Below are positions 44,520 to 54,012 of a stretch of 64,000 bases of DNA, in pieces. The position numbers and the translations under genes are program-made. Position 1 is the first letter of the stretch, and each line of letters starts with the position of its first letter. This DNA is from Parasedimentitalea psychrophila. GTDB taxonomy: Bacteria > Pseudomonadota > Alphaproteobacteria > Rhodobacterales > Rhodobacteraceae. The DNA is taken from NCBI RefSeq assembly GCF_030285785.1, contig NZ_CP127247.1, forward strand, positions 4,425,501 to 4,489,500. The letters are read 5' to 3'. The notes beneath the pieces were generated by a model. It saw nothing but the letters and a program-made list of their open reading frames with translations, ran no database searches and had not been told where the DNA came from.

Positions 44520-44909
44520 GGGTAAAGGCAAAATTACAGGCAAACTCGCGGTGGTAGTGTTGTACATGGGTGGCGGTTTTTCAGTTGCAGCATCCGTCAA
44601 AAAGGGCGGATTTCGGTCATTCGCTGCAGTTCGCTCCGATGGCGGCTATGCGCAGTTAGCACATTTTGCAAAGTTCAGGCCGCCATGCATAGTGGAAGGG
44701 CGCGAACGGCCCACAGCTGCCTTTCGTGTAGTTTGCGGTGAAGGCCCGCTCCGAGTCTATTCTGTTGCGGGATCGACGCCACAGCGTACAACCCTGAACC
44801 TGAAATGGTGTGCGCAATAGATCAAGAAGCCGATCTCACTAATCTTGGCAGATCTATTTGTTTCTGCGGCTCGATTTTGCCCGGCGATCAATATCTATTC
44901 CGTTGTTGA
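44520..44909. repeat. Dispersed repeat cluster at left edge of cargo cassette A
   Basis: From about 44595: AAAGGGCGGATTTCGGTCATTCGCTGCAG-type core, then GCAGTTAGCACATTTTGCAAAG, then CGCGAACGGCCCACAGCTGCC. Several repeat variants in series. No gene of its own. Confidence 0.6.
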
Positions 44910-45731
44910 TCATTTAAAGAAATACTTTACACCAACGTATGGGCCATGTTGAACCATATCGTAGGCAAATTCACCACCTGGTAACGTGTCGCTATAGTCG
45001 ATACTGAAATAACGATACCCAAACGTGATCGCTGTGTTATCCCATGGCTGGTAATCAAACCCTATATTGACGCCAATTTGTAGGTCATTGCCACCTGCTC
45101 CGAAGCCTCCGAGATCCATCGACGCCACAGTTGTCCATTTGTCATTGAGTTTCCACATTCCGCGTGCTCCTATCACGGGCTCAAACCAACCTTCGTCACC
45201 ACCAAGCGTTGGCGGAACACCAGGTCCGGGCGTAGTAATGTCGATGGTTTGTCGGATGGAATTGTAGCGTGCTCCCCCCTGAATATCGAAGGTATAGCGC
45301 TGGTTCGAAGCGCCATAGGTTCCGTCAGCAACTCGATATGCAGCAAGGACGCCAAACCATTTTTGTCTGACGTCGACTTCAATTCCGGAACCTAGTGGTC
45401 CTGGTAGAGCATCCGCATGGCCAATTGCGGCGTAGTTAGCGTCAACTATAACCCCAAAGTCTCCATTCCAAGCTTCGTAGCGGCCAGCCGCTGCGAAATC
45501 CAACAGATCCAATACGTCACCCAAATCTAGGTCGATGTCGGCAGATCTTCCTGCAATCGTCGATGTCCCGTGGGTTCGAGCAGGTAAGAACGCATATGCG
45601 CCAATGGTGTGCCGCCAGCCGTCTTCGCTCTGCCCTGGTGCAGGTAAGGATTGTGAATAAACTGCGCTACCGGCAAATGTTGCAATGGTCGCGATTGAGA
45701 TGACGCTAACAGTGCTCAAATTAATTTCCAT
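44910..45731 (-). CDS. Outer-membrane beta-barrel protein (cargo cassette A)
   Basis: 273 residues. Signal peptide (VSVISIATIATFAGSAVYSQ). The rest alternates polar and hydrophobic residues in strands, and the last residue is preceded by YVGVKYFF, a typical outer-membrane insertion signal. Strand pairs such as IGFDYQPWDNTAITFGYRYF support an eight-or-more-stranded barrel. It follows the DUF3604 gene on the same strand after 203 bp. Confidence 0.82.
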   Translation of the reverse strand: MEINLSTVSVISIATIATFAGSAVYSQSLPAPGQSEDGWRHTIGAYAFLPARTHGTSTIAGRSADIDLDLGDVLDLLDFAAAGRYEAWNGDFGVIVDANYAAIGHADALPGPLGSGIEVDVRQKWFGVLAAYRVADGTYGASNQRYTFDIQGGARYNSIRQTIDITTPGPGVPPTLGGDEGWFEPVIGARGMWKLNDKWTTVASMDLGGFGAGGNDLQIGVNIGFDYQPWDNTAITFGYRYFSIDYSDTLPGGEFAYDMVQHGPYVGVKYFFK

Positions 45732-45934
45732 ATTAGGGGATTCCCTTTCAACTTAACTTTTGAAGATTAACGATTGCATTCGGCTATATCGGGATGATAT
45801 ATGAATGCAATTCCTACACTTAGTGATGCGGAATAAGTTTTCCGATATGACATTAATCCCTTTTGCATCAACGCATGGCAGCTCCGAGCCCGAAGCGGAC
45901 TCGGTATGGCGTCAGCTTTCCTCGGTGCAATACC

Positions 45935-47857
45935 TCAGGGTGTATACCAAATGGGTGACGTGTATGCCCGGTCTTGAAGGGTCGGTGGTACGCTTTCGGG
46001 GAGTGGGATTCCATAAAACGCCGCGTCGTATGTCGTCCACCGAGGCTTTGGGATTTCGATCACTCGAACGTAGTAAAACGCATTGTTCGTCGCGTCGAAC
46101 TCCGGGTCCTGCCAGTAGCCAGCCAGCGTCGCCGAGCCAATCGAATTGCTGTAGGTCGCGTTTTCGATATCTACCGTCGATCCGACCGGTTCATGCGCCC
46201 GGCCGTCCTCACCAATCTCACGATTGCCGGACACGGCCACATCAAACACCCGTTCGTGCGTTTCACCGGCAGCATCGATCCATCCCTTGATGATCTGCAC
46301 ACGGTCAAGATTGGCTCCATCCGGATCGCGCATTGCGCGAACCAGAAATCGTGGTGCGGCACTATCGGGCGCGTTGACAAGATCGCTGCCCATTGGAACA
46401 CCATTCTGGTAGCCGTTGGAAACAAAATCAGGAGCCTGAAGGTCGGACTCTTCAAAGTCCCAGCCACCAAATACCCTTACGCGGATGCGGCTGCCAGTCG
46501 TCGCATAGGCCTCCTTGCGGGTGATCGCACCAAATACTTCCTTACGGGTGTTTTCGCGGGCCCAGACGGCGGTGAGGCCGGACGCAGATTCCTGGGCGGT
46601 CAGTATCCTCAACGCCGGATCATCGGTGGGGATCACGTCCAAATTGTGCCGGTTGGCGGATGGTTCCGTGTGCTGGTACTTCCCAAAGTAATTGTCCTCA
46701 CGCGTCGTGGGAAGAGCGGTGTGCGTGTCCGTGTTTCCGTAAAGCCCGAATTTGTAAGGGTTTACTCCGATATCTCGCTCAATCTCCAGCCCCACCTTTA
46801 GTGCAGACCGGGCGTACTCGTATTTCAGCATTTCCGGTGTTTTGGGTGCAGTCCCTGCAAGGTTGGAAACATCCCAGCGTTCGAATCCTGCAAACTCGTC
46901 ATCCGGCGACAAAAGCGGATGGGTTTCTTCATCGCCTTTAATCTGGGTCACCTCATGCATCGGCTCCCAGCGAATACGCTTGGCCGCATATTCTGCATCC
47001 ATGGCCGACCCGTCGAACTTGTTCCTGTTGAACATCAGCCCATTCGACACATTCCCGTTATGCGGCACGGCGATGGCCTGCCCGCCGATATTGGCCTCGT
47101 AGTCGGCCAGATAGTCCCAGAGCATTTCCGGGTCTGGCGCTAGGAAAAACGGCAAGGGGCGGGTTTGGCTGGTTTTCTCGGCACCATCGCCAAAGATGAT
47201 CACGCGATGCAGGTTGTCGCCCTTGGGTGTGAAGGTCCATTCGAACCCGCTCAGCGCGGTAAAGGTACCCGGGTCATTGTATTGGTCCACTGCCTGGACA
47301 ATATCGAGCCAGATATCACCATCGAGATTGAGGCCTTCAGTCGGGTCAATTCCCTGCACCGTTGCCAGGTCAATGATCTCCGAAAATGCAGCCATCCGGC
47401 CTTGCTGCCCTTCTCCAAACTGGTCGTAAATACGTCTACCCCAGTCGTCCTGCAACAGGCTCGGGTTTGACGTGCGGATCGCTGTGGAAAGGCCCAGCAT
47501 CTCTGCGTGCTCCGTAATTGCCAAAAAATCGAGCGGCCGAATAAGCTGTATGGGCTGGCCAGTATTCGACATGATTTTTTCGCCACGTGCCACGCGGAAT
47601 GCGTCGTGGATATTTAAAGAGGTACCAATCAAGCCCGCATCAAATGAAATCTCAGTATGAAAATGCAAATCTCCGAACAGGACCTGATCAGGATAAGACC
47701 GATGGACGAAAGGCGAGTAGTTCTCGGTGCCGTCTACTGTTTCCGTCGATACGACGCCTTCAAACGCGTGCACATCCAAAGCCATCAGTGACAGCGCAAC
47801 CACGCTTGCAGAAAGTATGGGGCGCTCTGCTCGAAAAAACGTTCCAAAAAAGTTCAT
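45935..47857 (-). CDS. DUF3604 family secreted protein (cargo cassette A)
   Basis: 640 residues with a signal sequence (ILSASVVALSLMALDVHA). Conserved metal-type motifs resemble PHP hydrolases: FGDLHFHTEISFDAG, LAITEHAEMLG, VPHNGN and GNTDTHTALPTT. The DUF3604 family is common in marine bacteria and its reaction is unproven. It lies backwards relative to the phage operon, between mor and the endolysin, so it is an accessory gene with its own promoter. Confidence 0.9.
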   Translation of the reverse strand: MNFFGTFFRAERPILSASVVALSLMALDVHAFEGVVSTETVDGTENYSPFVHRSYPDQVLFGDLHFHTEISFDAGLIGTSLNIHDAFRVARGEKIMSNTGQPIQLIRPLDFLAITEHAEMLGLSTAIRTSNPSLLQDDWGRRIYDQFGEGQQGRMAAFSEIIDLATVQGIDPTEGLNLDGDIWLDIVQAVDQYNDPGTFTALSGFEWTFTPKGDNLHRVIIFGDGAEKTSQTRPLPFFLAPDPEMLWDYLADYEANIGGQAIAVPHNGNVSNGLMFNRNKFDGSAMDAEYAAKRIRWEPMHEVTQIKGDEETHPLLSPDDEFAGFERWDVSNLAGTAPKTPEMLKYEYARSALKVGLEIERDIGVNPYKFGLYGNTDTHTALPTTREDNYFGKYQHTEPSANRHNLDVIPTDDPALRILTAQESASGLTAVWARENTRKEVFGAITRKEAYATTGSRIRVRVFGGWDFEESDLQAPDFVSNGYQNGVPMGSDLVNAPDSAAPRFLVRAMRDPDGANLDRVQIIKGWIDAAGETHERVFDVAVSGNREIGEDGRAHEPVGSTVDIENATYSNSIGSATLAGYWQDPEFDATNNAFYYVRVIEIPKPRWTTYDAAFYGIPLPESVPPTLQDRAYTSPIWYTP

Positions 47858-48221
47858 TTCGATCTCCTGTTAAAAACCGACAGTCAGTTAAATCAGACAC
47901 AACCGGCATTACCCAAATAAATCACCTTAATCTGCATGTTGCCGCTGTTTTTGAGCCCCCAATCAAGCGTCTTGGACAAGCGGTGCTATGAAACGGCCAT
48001 CTGAGGCATGACCTAAGCAGCCGGGAAGGCGAACGGTAGTACAGACCGCTCTGCCGTCAATGCCCAGTTGGAAATGCTGCGCTCCGAAACTATGACCGCA
48101 ATGACAGGCCGCACCGCAGCAATCCGAACCTATGGTCAAAGTCGGCTCTGGGCTGAAAGCACCAATTGACCTAATCCCAAAACCTCCCCAAACAATCACT
48201 CTCTGACCTTGGCGGCTGCCT
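47858..48221. other. Right edge of cassette A, no gene
   Basis: Contains degraded repeat pieces around 47985-48120 (GAAACGGCCATCTGAGGCA, GGCGAACGGTAGTACAGACC). The leftward promoter for DUF3604 should be near 47860-47960. Confidence 0.45.
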
Positions 48222-48239
48222 CCCACAACCTGTTGCGGG
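48222..48239. promoter_or_regulatory. Dyad before endolysin (late-promoter candidate)
   Basis: CCCACAAC-CTG-TTGCGGG with one mismatch in the stem, followed by TGTTTCTGCC. Resembles the dyads before the protease genes (22038, 58466), which share TTGYGGGTGT. Sits 64 bases before the endolysin start. No upstream gene ends here, which argues against a terminator. Confidence 0.55.
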
Positions 48240-48303
48240 TGTTTCTGCCCGCCCTAAATCGGCCAATGTGTACCTGTGATCAGGTTGCATAAGGGGTCGA
48301 GCG

Positions 48304-48915
48304 GTGAAGTCAGTTCAGCAAATTGCCAATGACATTGTCGCGCGCGAGGGCGGCTATGTGAACGACGCCGACGATCCCGGCGGCGCCACCAACTTTGGCG
48401 TGACGATCCACACCATGCGGCGTCTGGGTCTGGACCTGGACCGCGACGGTGATGTGGATGCCTCGGATGTGCGCCGCCTGACCCGGTCCCAGGCGGTTGA
48501 TATTTTCATCCAGCACTATTTCCAGAAGCCGCGCATAAGCCTGTTGCCGGTCGCGCTGCAGTCCTCGGTTTTCGACATGTATGTCAACGCTGGCGGCAAT
48601 GCGGTGAAGATCCTGCAGCGGTTGCTTGGCGAGTTTCAGGAGCCGGTGACCGTGGACGGATCACTCGGGGCGAAGACCGCCGCCGCTGTCCACCGGGCCT
48701 TCAAGAAAGCGGGATCTTTTTTCATAGACGCCTACGGCATTGCCCGCCGCAATTACTATTTCCGCCTGGCTGACCGGCGCACAGCGTCGCGCAAATACGC
48801 CCGCACTAGGGCGGGCGGTAAAGGCGGCTGGATCAAGCGGGCCGAGGAGTTCATCAGCCCGCAATTCCATATGACAGATCAAGATTTTTCCAAACGTGTG
48901 GGGGGCTGGGCATGA
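48304..48915 (+). CDS. Endolysin, glycoside hydrolase 108 family
   Basis: 203 residues from GTG 48304. The catalytic Glu lies in AREGGYVN (E15), followed by DPGGATNFGVTIHTM and the C-terminal peptidoglycan-binding-3 region (GEFQEPVTVDGSLGAKTAAA). An inserted loop DLDRDGDVDASD has the D-x-D-x-D-G spacing of EF-hand/dockerin calcium sites. It cleaves the murein glycan at lysis. First gene of the late operon; overlaps the holin by 4 bp. Confidence 0.93.
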   Translation: MKSVQQIANDIVAREGGYVNDADDPGGATNFGVTIHTMRRLGLDLDRDGDVDASDVRRLTRSQAVDIFIQHYFQKPRISLLPVALQSSVFDMYVNAGGNAVKILQRLLGEFQEPVTVDGSLGAKTAAAVHRAFKKAGSFFIDAYGIARRNYYFRLADRRTASRKYARTRAGGKGGWIKRAEEFISPQFHMTDQDFSKRVGGWA

Positions 48916-49475
48916 ACTTGCTGAAGATGATATTTGGCGGTGGCCGCAATGTGATCACCGAGACCGCTGAAGTGTTCATGGAGAACACCGAGGCAGGCGC
49001 ACAACGCCGCGCCGATTATGCGCAGTCGGCATTGGGCCAATTCGGAGCTGAGTTCCCGGTGGAGCGCAAGGGTTGGTTTGACCGCTTTATGGACGGGCTC
49101 AACCGCCTGCCCCGGCCGTTGATCGTGATCGCCGTCTTTTCGCTGTTTGCCTCGTCCATGTTCGACCCGCTTTGGTTTGCCGAACGGATGCAGGGGTTGA
49201 CGCTGGTGCCGGATCCACTGTGGTGGCTGGCCGGGACCATTGTCGCGTTCTATTTTGGCGGCCGCTTCCAGATGAAGTCGCAGGAGTTCAGTCAGGCCAT
49301 CGCGCAAAGCACCGCCCGGTTGCCGCAGGTGCTGCAAAACATCACCCAAATTCGTGCCCTTCGACATGACACGCCGGGTGCTGCCGAAACCGGTACCGAC
49401 ACCGCGCTGTCCCAGATGGCCATTGAGCCGTCAGACAACGAGGCCGTGCGCGCCTGGCATGAGGGCAGCAAGTGA
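48912..49475 (+). CDS. Holin family protein
   Basis: 187 residues in ATGA overlap with the endolysin. N-terminal amphipathic region, then two strong hydrophobic segments (PLIVIAVFSLFASSMFDPLW and LWWLAGTIVAFYFGGRF). This fits the three-TM holin family of rhodobacterial Mu-like phages. The C-terminal tail is charged and cytoplasmic. Should time the release of the endolysin. Confidence 0.82.
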   Translation: MNLLKMIFGGGRNVITETAEVFMENTEAGAQRRADYAQSALGQFGAEFPVERKGWFDRFMDGLNRLPRPLIVIAVFSLFASSMFDPLWFAERMQGLTLVPDPLWWLAGTIVAFYFGGRFQMKSQEFSQAIAQSTARLPQVLQNITQIRALRHDTPGAAETGTDTALSQMAIEPSDNEAVRAWHEGSK

Positions 49476-49834
49476 CTTTGGACCCCGAACTGGCCCTGAA
49501 AATATTGGGATTGGCCATTCCCCTGGGCGGCATCCTTTACACGTGGTTCGCCACCAGGCGCAAAGATGTGGACAGCGATTTCAAGGCCGTCGCTGCCCGC
49601 CTGGACGTAGGCTCCAAACGTATGGACGCGCTGGAGTTGAGAGCTCAGGCTACGGAACTTGCCCTGGGCAATATGCCAAACAAGGACGACATGCACAGCC
49701 TGCAGCTCATGCTCTCAGAAATGGGCGGTGACATGAAAGCCCTGCGCGCCACGATGCGATCCGTCGCCGAAAGCCAAAGCAGGCTGGAAATCGTCACCAC
49801 ACGCCACGAAGATTATCTGCGGGAAACCAAATGA
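49472..49834 (+). CDS. DUF2730 family phage protein
   Basis: 120 residues from GTG 49472, overlapping the holin stop. One N-terminal membrane helix (ALKILGLAIPLGGILYTWFA), then a long coiled coil. This architecture, membrane anchor plus coiled coil, is spanin-like in position, but the family function is not proven. Confidence 0.78.
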   Translation: MTLDPELALKILGLAIPLGGILYTWFATRRKDVDSDFKAVAARLDVGSKRMDALELRAQATELALGNMPNKDDMHSLQLMLSEMGGDMKALRATMRSVAESQSRLEIVTTRHEDYLRETK

Positions 49835-50127
49835 GCTATTCAGACACAGTGCGCCAACATGCGCGGATTGCCATTCTCCGCTTTCTGGAAGATGCGCCGC
49901 GCTACACCTCAAATGTGTCCATGCTGGCCTCGCAACTGCCTCTTATCGGAATTGCCTTTACCCGCGCCCAAGTGGTGACCGAGCTGGCCTGGCTTAAAGA
50001 GCAAGGCCTGGTCGAGACTGAGGAGACCGGCGCCTTCATCGTTGCCACCGCAACCACTCGCGGGGTTGAAATCGCCCAGGGCATAGCCCGCCATCCCGAA
50101 ATCCAGCGCCCCAAGCCGGGGGCGTAA
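49831..50127 (+). CDS. Small winged-helix phage protein (VpaChn25_0724 family-like)
   Basis: 98 residues. The segment ILRFLEDAPRYTSNVSMLAS and TRAQVVTELAWLKEQGLVET form a winged helix. Always found between the lysis genes and DUF3486 in Mu-like phages. Overlaps its upstream neighbour (ATGA). Confidence 0.78.
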   Translation: MSYSDTVRQHARIAILRFLEDAPRYTSNVSMLASQLPLIGIAFTRAQVVTELAWLKEQGLVETEETGAFIVATATTRGVEIAQGIARHPEIQRPKPGA

Positions 50128-50129
50128 TC

Positions 50130-50687
50130 ATGCCACCGTCCAAGAAAATGGATCTGATCCCAGCCGAGTTGCGCCAACGCCTGGCGCAGCTGCTGCAGGA
50201 CCGGGGTTTCGGTGACATTATGGAAATCACCGAGGAGCTGAATTCCTGGTTGGATGAACGCGGCGAAGAAATCCGCATCGGAAAAACCGCTGTCGGCGAG
50301 TTCTCCAAGCTGCTGAAGTCCCAACGCGACGCCTTTGCCATGGCTGAAACCTTGCTGTCCGATCTGGACATCGAGGGCGAAAGCAACATGCACAAGGTGC
50401 TGATGCAGATGATTGCAACTGCCGCCTTCCAGATGATGCAGGGCATGTCTGACAAGGACCAGGACTTCGACCCCAAAGGCTTGGCCAGCCTGTCCCGCAT
50501 GCTCAAGGACCTGATGCAATCGGCCGGTATGCGCGAAAAGCTGCGAGAGGACGAGCGCAACCGGGTGGCGCAAAAGGCCCGCGAAGACGCCGTCGATGAC
50601 ATTGAAAAAGCTGCCACCCAGCTCGGCATGACCAAAGAAACCGTCCAGGGCATCCGCGAACAGGTTCTGTTTGGAGGCAAGCGATGA
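50130..50687 (+). CDS. DUF3486 family, small terminase-like protein (Mu gp27)
   Basis: 185 residues, mostly helical, starting MPPSKKMDLIPAELRQRL with an HTH (IRIGKTAVGEFSKLLKSQRD). In Mu-like phages this gene precedes the large terminase and is the probable DNA-recognition subunit. Overlaps the terminase start. Confidence 0.85.
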   Translation: MPPSKKMDLIPAELRQRLAQLLQDRGFGDIMEITEELNSWLDERGEEIRIGKTAVGEFSKLLKSQRDAFAMAETLLSDLDIEGESNMHKVLMQMIATAAFQMMQGMSDKDQDFDPKGLASLSRMLKDLMQSAGMREKLREDERNRVAQKAREDAVDDIEKAATQLGMTKETVQGIREQVLFGGKR

Positions 50688-52363
50688 GCCCTGACACCCT
50701 CACAGACCAGGACTGGGAGAGCTTGCGCGCTGAAAGCCGCCAGGCGCTGCCCAATGTCATTGCGGATGACGACGACCTGCCAGCGGTGCTGCTGCCCTAC
50801 CAGGTCGAGCTGCTGCAAACGACAGCCGCATATCCTTTTGTGGTCTGCGAGAAGTCCCGCCGAATTGGCATGACCTGGGCGGTGGCGGCGGATGCGGTGT
50901 TGACCTCTGGTGCCTCCAAACCTGCTGGCGGCATGGACACACTCTATATTGGCTTCAATCTCGACATGGCGCGCGAGTTCATCGACACCGCCGCCATGTG
51001 GGCCAAGGCCTTCATTCCGGCTGCCAGCGGGATGCAGGAGTTCCTGTTCAAAGATCAGCGTAACGGCGAAGAAGACCGCGACATCCTTGCCTTCCGGATC
51101 AAGTTTGCCTCTGGCTTTGAAATCGTCGCCCTGACCAGCAAGCCGCGATCCTTGCGAGGCCGCCAGGGCTATGTGATCTTTGACGAAGCCGCCTTCCATG
51201 AAGAGCTGGATGAGATGCTGAAAGCCGCCAACGCGCTGCTGATGTGGAGCGGTAAGGTGTTGGTGATTTCCACCCATGACGGCGATGCCAACCCGTTCAA
51301 TGTGCTGGTGCGCCAGGTCCAGGCCGGTGAGCGTGGTGAGAATGCCAAAGTGTTGCGGGTCGATTTCAACGACGCCATCGCGGCCGGGCTTTATGAGCGC
51401 ATCGCCCTGGTCACCGGCGAAGCTGACACAGACGAGGCCAAGAAAGCCTGGACGGACAATATCCACGCGATCTATGGCGACGACGCCGACGAAGAGCTGC
51501 ACTGCCTTCCCAAGGCGGGCACCGGGGCCTGGCTGAACGCACCGCTGATCGAGGCGCGCATGACCGCCGATGCCCCGGTCCTGACCTTGGAATTGCCCGA
51601 CGGTTATCTGCAGTTGCCGGAAGACCGGCGACGAGATCTGTTGCGCGATTTCATGCTGGATCTGGAAAAGCTGCTCTCGGGTCTCGACCAAAAGCCCCAT
51701 TACGCCCTGGGATTTGACTTTGCCCGCGTGGCCGACCTGTCGGTCCTGAGCCTGCTGGCCATTGAACAGAACTTGAATCGGCGTGAGGCTCTGTCGATTG
51801 AAATGCGCAACGTGCCAGGCGACGAGCAAAAGGCCATCGTCGAAGAGGTCATGAGCGCAGTGCGCGAACGCCTGGTCGGCGCCGCCTTTGATGCCACCGG
51901 CATGGGCTGGACCGTGGCCGAAGACATGGGCCGCAAATTTGGCCTGCGCGAAAGCATCGACACCCCCGGCCTGGTCTGGGCCATCAAGTTTAGCCAGGAC
52001 TGGTACCGGCTGGAAATGCCGCCCCTTAAAACTGCCTTTGAAGACGCCACAATCTCCATCGGCAAGAGTGACGACCACCTGACCGATTTGCGTTCAGTGA
52101 AGAAGATCCGGGGCATCCCACGGGTGCCGGACGTGCGCGAGAGCGATGCCAAGGGCAAGAAACGCCACGGCGACTATGCCATTGCCCTGGCGCTGGCGCA
52201 TTTTGCATCGCGCCAGCGTTGGGTGGAAATCGACTACACGCCCGTTGGCGACCCGCGCCGGGAAAGCCTGACCGGATCATCGGGCGGCGAATGGGGCACC
52301 ATGTCCGAAGGCAGTGACTGGTGGCGCTCACCGCTGGGCGCTGGATTAAGAGGGGGGATCTGA
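50684..52363 (+). CDS. Large terminase subunit (Mu gp28-like)
   Basis: 559 residues. ATPase motor motifs: adenine-binding LPYQVELLQTTA, a Walker A variant CEKSRRIGMTWA, and Walker B VIFDEAAFHEE. The nuclease domain starts at ALGFDFARVADLSVLSLL, with its catalytic aspartate. Packages phage DNA by headful, including flanking host DNA in a Mu-like life cycle. Stop overlaps the portal start (TGATG). Confidence 0.93.
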   Translation: MSPDTLTDQDWESLRAESRQALPNVIADDDDLPAVLLPYQVELLQTTAAYPFVVCEKSRRIGMTWAVAADAVLTSGASKPAGGMDTLYIGFNLDMAREFIDTAAMWAKAFIPAASGMQEFLFKDQRNGEEDRDILAFRIKFASGFEIVALTSKPRSLRGRQGYVIFDEAAFHEELDEMLKAANALLMWSGKVLVISTHDGDANPFNVLVRQVQAGERGENAKVLRVDFNDAIAAGLYERIALVTGEADTDEAKKAWTDNIHAIYGDDADEELHCLPKAGTGAWLNAPLIEARMTADAPVLTLELPDGYLQLPEDRRRDLLRDFMLDLEKLLSGLDQKPHYALGFDFARVADLSVLSLLAIEQNLNRREALSIEMRNVPGDEQKAIVEEVMSAVRERLVGAAFDATGMGWTVAEDMGRKFGLRESIDTPGLVWAIKFSQDWYRLEMPPLKTAFEDATISIGKSDDHLTDLRSVKKIRGIPRVPDVRESDAKGKKRHGDYAIALALAHFASRQRWVEIDYTPVGDPRRESLTGSSGGEWGTMSEGSDWWRSPLGAGLRGGI

Positions 52364-54012
52364 TGACCCAAAGATTGCAAAAAGTTCTCGGCCCCAATGG
52401 CCGTCCCATTGAGCGCGCATCGCTTACAGAGGAAATCGCCGCCCCGAGCTTTGGCGGCGTGCGCTCCCCCATCGCCGGCTACCCGGCCGACGGGCTGAAC
52501 CCGCTGCGTCTGGCGCAGATACTCAGATCTGCTGACCACGGCGACCCCGTGCGCTATCTGGAGCTGGCCGAGGCCATTGAAGAGCGCGATTCGCATTACG
52601 TCGGTGTGCTTGGCACCCGCAAACGCCAGGTCAGCCAGCTCGGCATTACGGTAGAGGACGGCGACGACAGCCCCATCGGCGTCGAGATGGCCGAGCGGGT
52701 CCGCAAGTGGTTGAAGCGCGGCGAGCTGACCGGAGAGCTGTTCCATATTCTGGATGCTGTGGGCAAAGGCTATTCCTTCACCGAGATCATCTGGGAGCGC
52801 TCCGAAGGGCAATGGCAGCCGCGTGAGCTGAAGCGCCGCGACCCCCGTTGGTTCAGGTTTGAGCGGCATGACCTGGAAACCCCGCTCATGCTGAACAATA
52901 TCGGCCAGGAGGTCCCCCTGCCCGCCTTCAAGTTCATCTATGCCCGTATGCAGGCAAAGTCTGGTCTGGCCCTGCGATCCGGTATCGCGCGGGTGGCGGC
53001 CTGGACCTGGATGTTCAAAGCCTTCACTCAACGGGATTGGTCGATCTTCAGTCAGACTTACGGCCAACCTTTGCGGATCGGCAAATATGGACCGGGTACG
53101 TCTGAGAAAGACCGCAATAAGCTGTTTCAGGCGGTGGCCAATATCGCCGGGGACTGCGCCGCCATCATTCCCGAAAGCATGATGATTGAATTTGTCACGG
53201 CGCAGAACATGGGCTCGTCCACCGAGCATTATGAAAAGCGCTGTGACTGGCTGGACCGGCAAACCTCCAAGCTGGTGCTGGGCCAGACAGCCACCACCGA
53301 TGCCGTCACCGGGGGCTTGGGATCGGGCAAAGAGCACCGAGAGGTCCAGGAGGACATCGAGACCGCAGACGCTCAGGACCTTGGGGCGATCTTAAACCGC
53401 GATCTGATCATTCCCTGGATGCAGTTTGAGTTCGGGCCGCAAAAGATCTATCCGCGACTGGTGATCGCCCGTCCCGAAGCCGAAGACCTGAAAGCCTGGA
53501 CAGATGCGGCCGTGCCTTGGGTGCAGGTCGGTCTTGAAGTTGACCAGGCCGAAGTGCGCGAGAAGCTGGGCTTGAGTGCCCCCAAGGCTGGAGCCCCGAT
53601 TTTGGGGAAAACCGCCGCCACGCGGCCAAATTCGCGAGATGCAGGGAGCAACGGCAACCAGAACCCCACTGAGACTGAATTTGAATACCACTTAAAGGGC
53701 CTCAACGGAAAATTTCAGGGGGGTGCCGATCTACAGGCTCAAGAGCCCTCAGCGGGCCGCTTTGGCGATATTGAGCCCGCAGCCCTTTTGGCCGATCAAT
53801 TGGACCAAACCGCGACCCCGGCCGTGGATGGCATGGTGTCGACAATTGAGGCCATGCTGGAGGCCTCAGCCTCAATGGAAGAATTCCGCGATCACTTGCT
53901 GGTCGGCTTTCCCGATCTGCCCTCCGGTGACTTGGTCAAAATCATGGGCGAGGCCATTGCCGCTTCCCTGGCCGGGGGTCGCGCCATGATTGAGGCCAGC
54001 GCCGATGACTGA
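52363..54012 (+). CDS. Portal protein, DUF935 (Mu gp29-like)
   Basis: 549 residues from ATG 52363. Family segments: LNPLRLAQILRSADHGDPVR, EERDSHYVGVLGTRKRQVSQ, WTWMFKAFTQRDWSIFSQTY, and LILGQT-like LVLGQTATTDAVTGG. Forms the dodecameric DNA gate of the head. Its 3' 500 bp has a decayed copy at 9015-9530. The C-terminal ~120 residues are low in conservation. Confidence 0.93.
   Translation: MTQRLQKVLGPNGRPIERASLTEEIAAPSFGGVRSPIAGYPADGLNPLRLAQILRSADHGDPVRYLELAEAIEERDSHYVGVLGTRKRQVSQLGITVEDGDDSPIGVEMAERVRKWLKRGELTGELFHILDAVGKGYSFTEIIWERSEGQWQPRELKRRDPRWFRFERHDLETPLMLNNIGQEVPLPAFKFIYARMQAKSGLALRSGIARVAAWTWMFKAFTQRDWSIFSQTYGQPLRIGKYGPGTSEKDRNKLFQAVANIAGDCAAIIPESMMIEFVTAQNMGSSTEHYEKRCDWLDRQTSKLVLGQTATTDAVTGGLGSGKEHREVQEDIETADAQDLGAILNRDLIIPWMQFEFGPQKIYPRLVIARPEAEDLKAWTDAAVPWVQVGLEVDQAEVREKLGLSAPKAGAPILGKTAATRPNSRDAGSNGNQNPTETEFEYHLKGLNGKFQGGADLQAQEPSAGRFGDIEPAALLADQLDQTATPAVDGMVSTIEAMLEASASMEEFRDHLLVGFPDLPSGDLVKIMGEAIAASLAGGRAMIEASADD

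Noticed and set aside
44473-44820. 115-codon frame after the second mor gene
   Set aside because: Starts inside mor in another frame and mostly translates dispersed-repeat DNA.
50036-52078. A 680-codon open frame on the reverse strand
   Set aside because: It is antisense to the well-supported terminase and its neighbours; long antisense frames are common in GC-rich codons and its protein resembles nothing.
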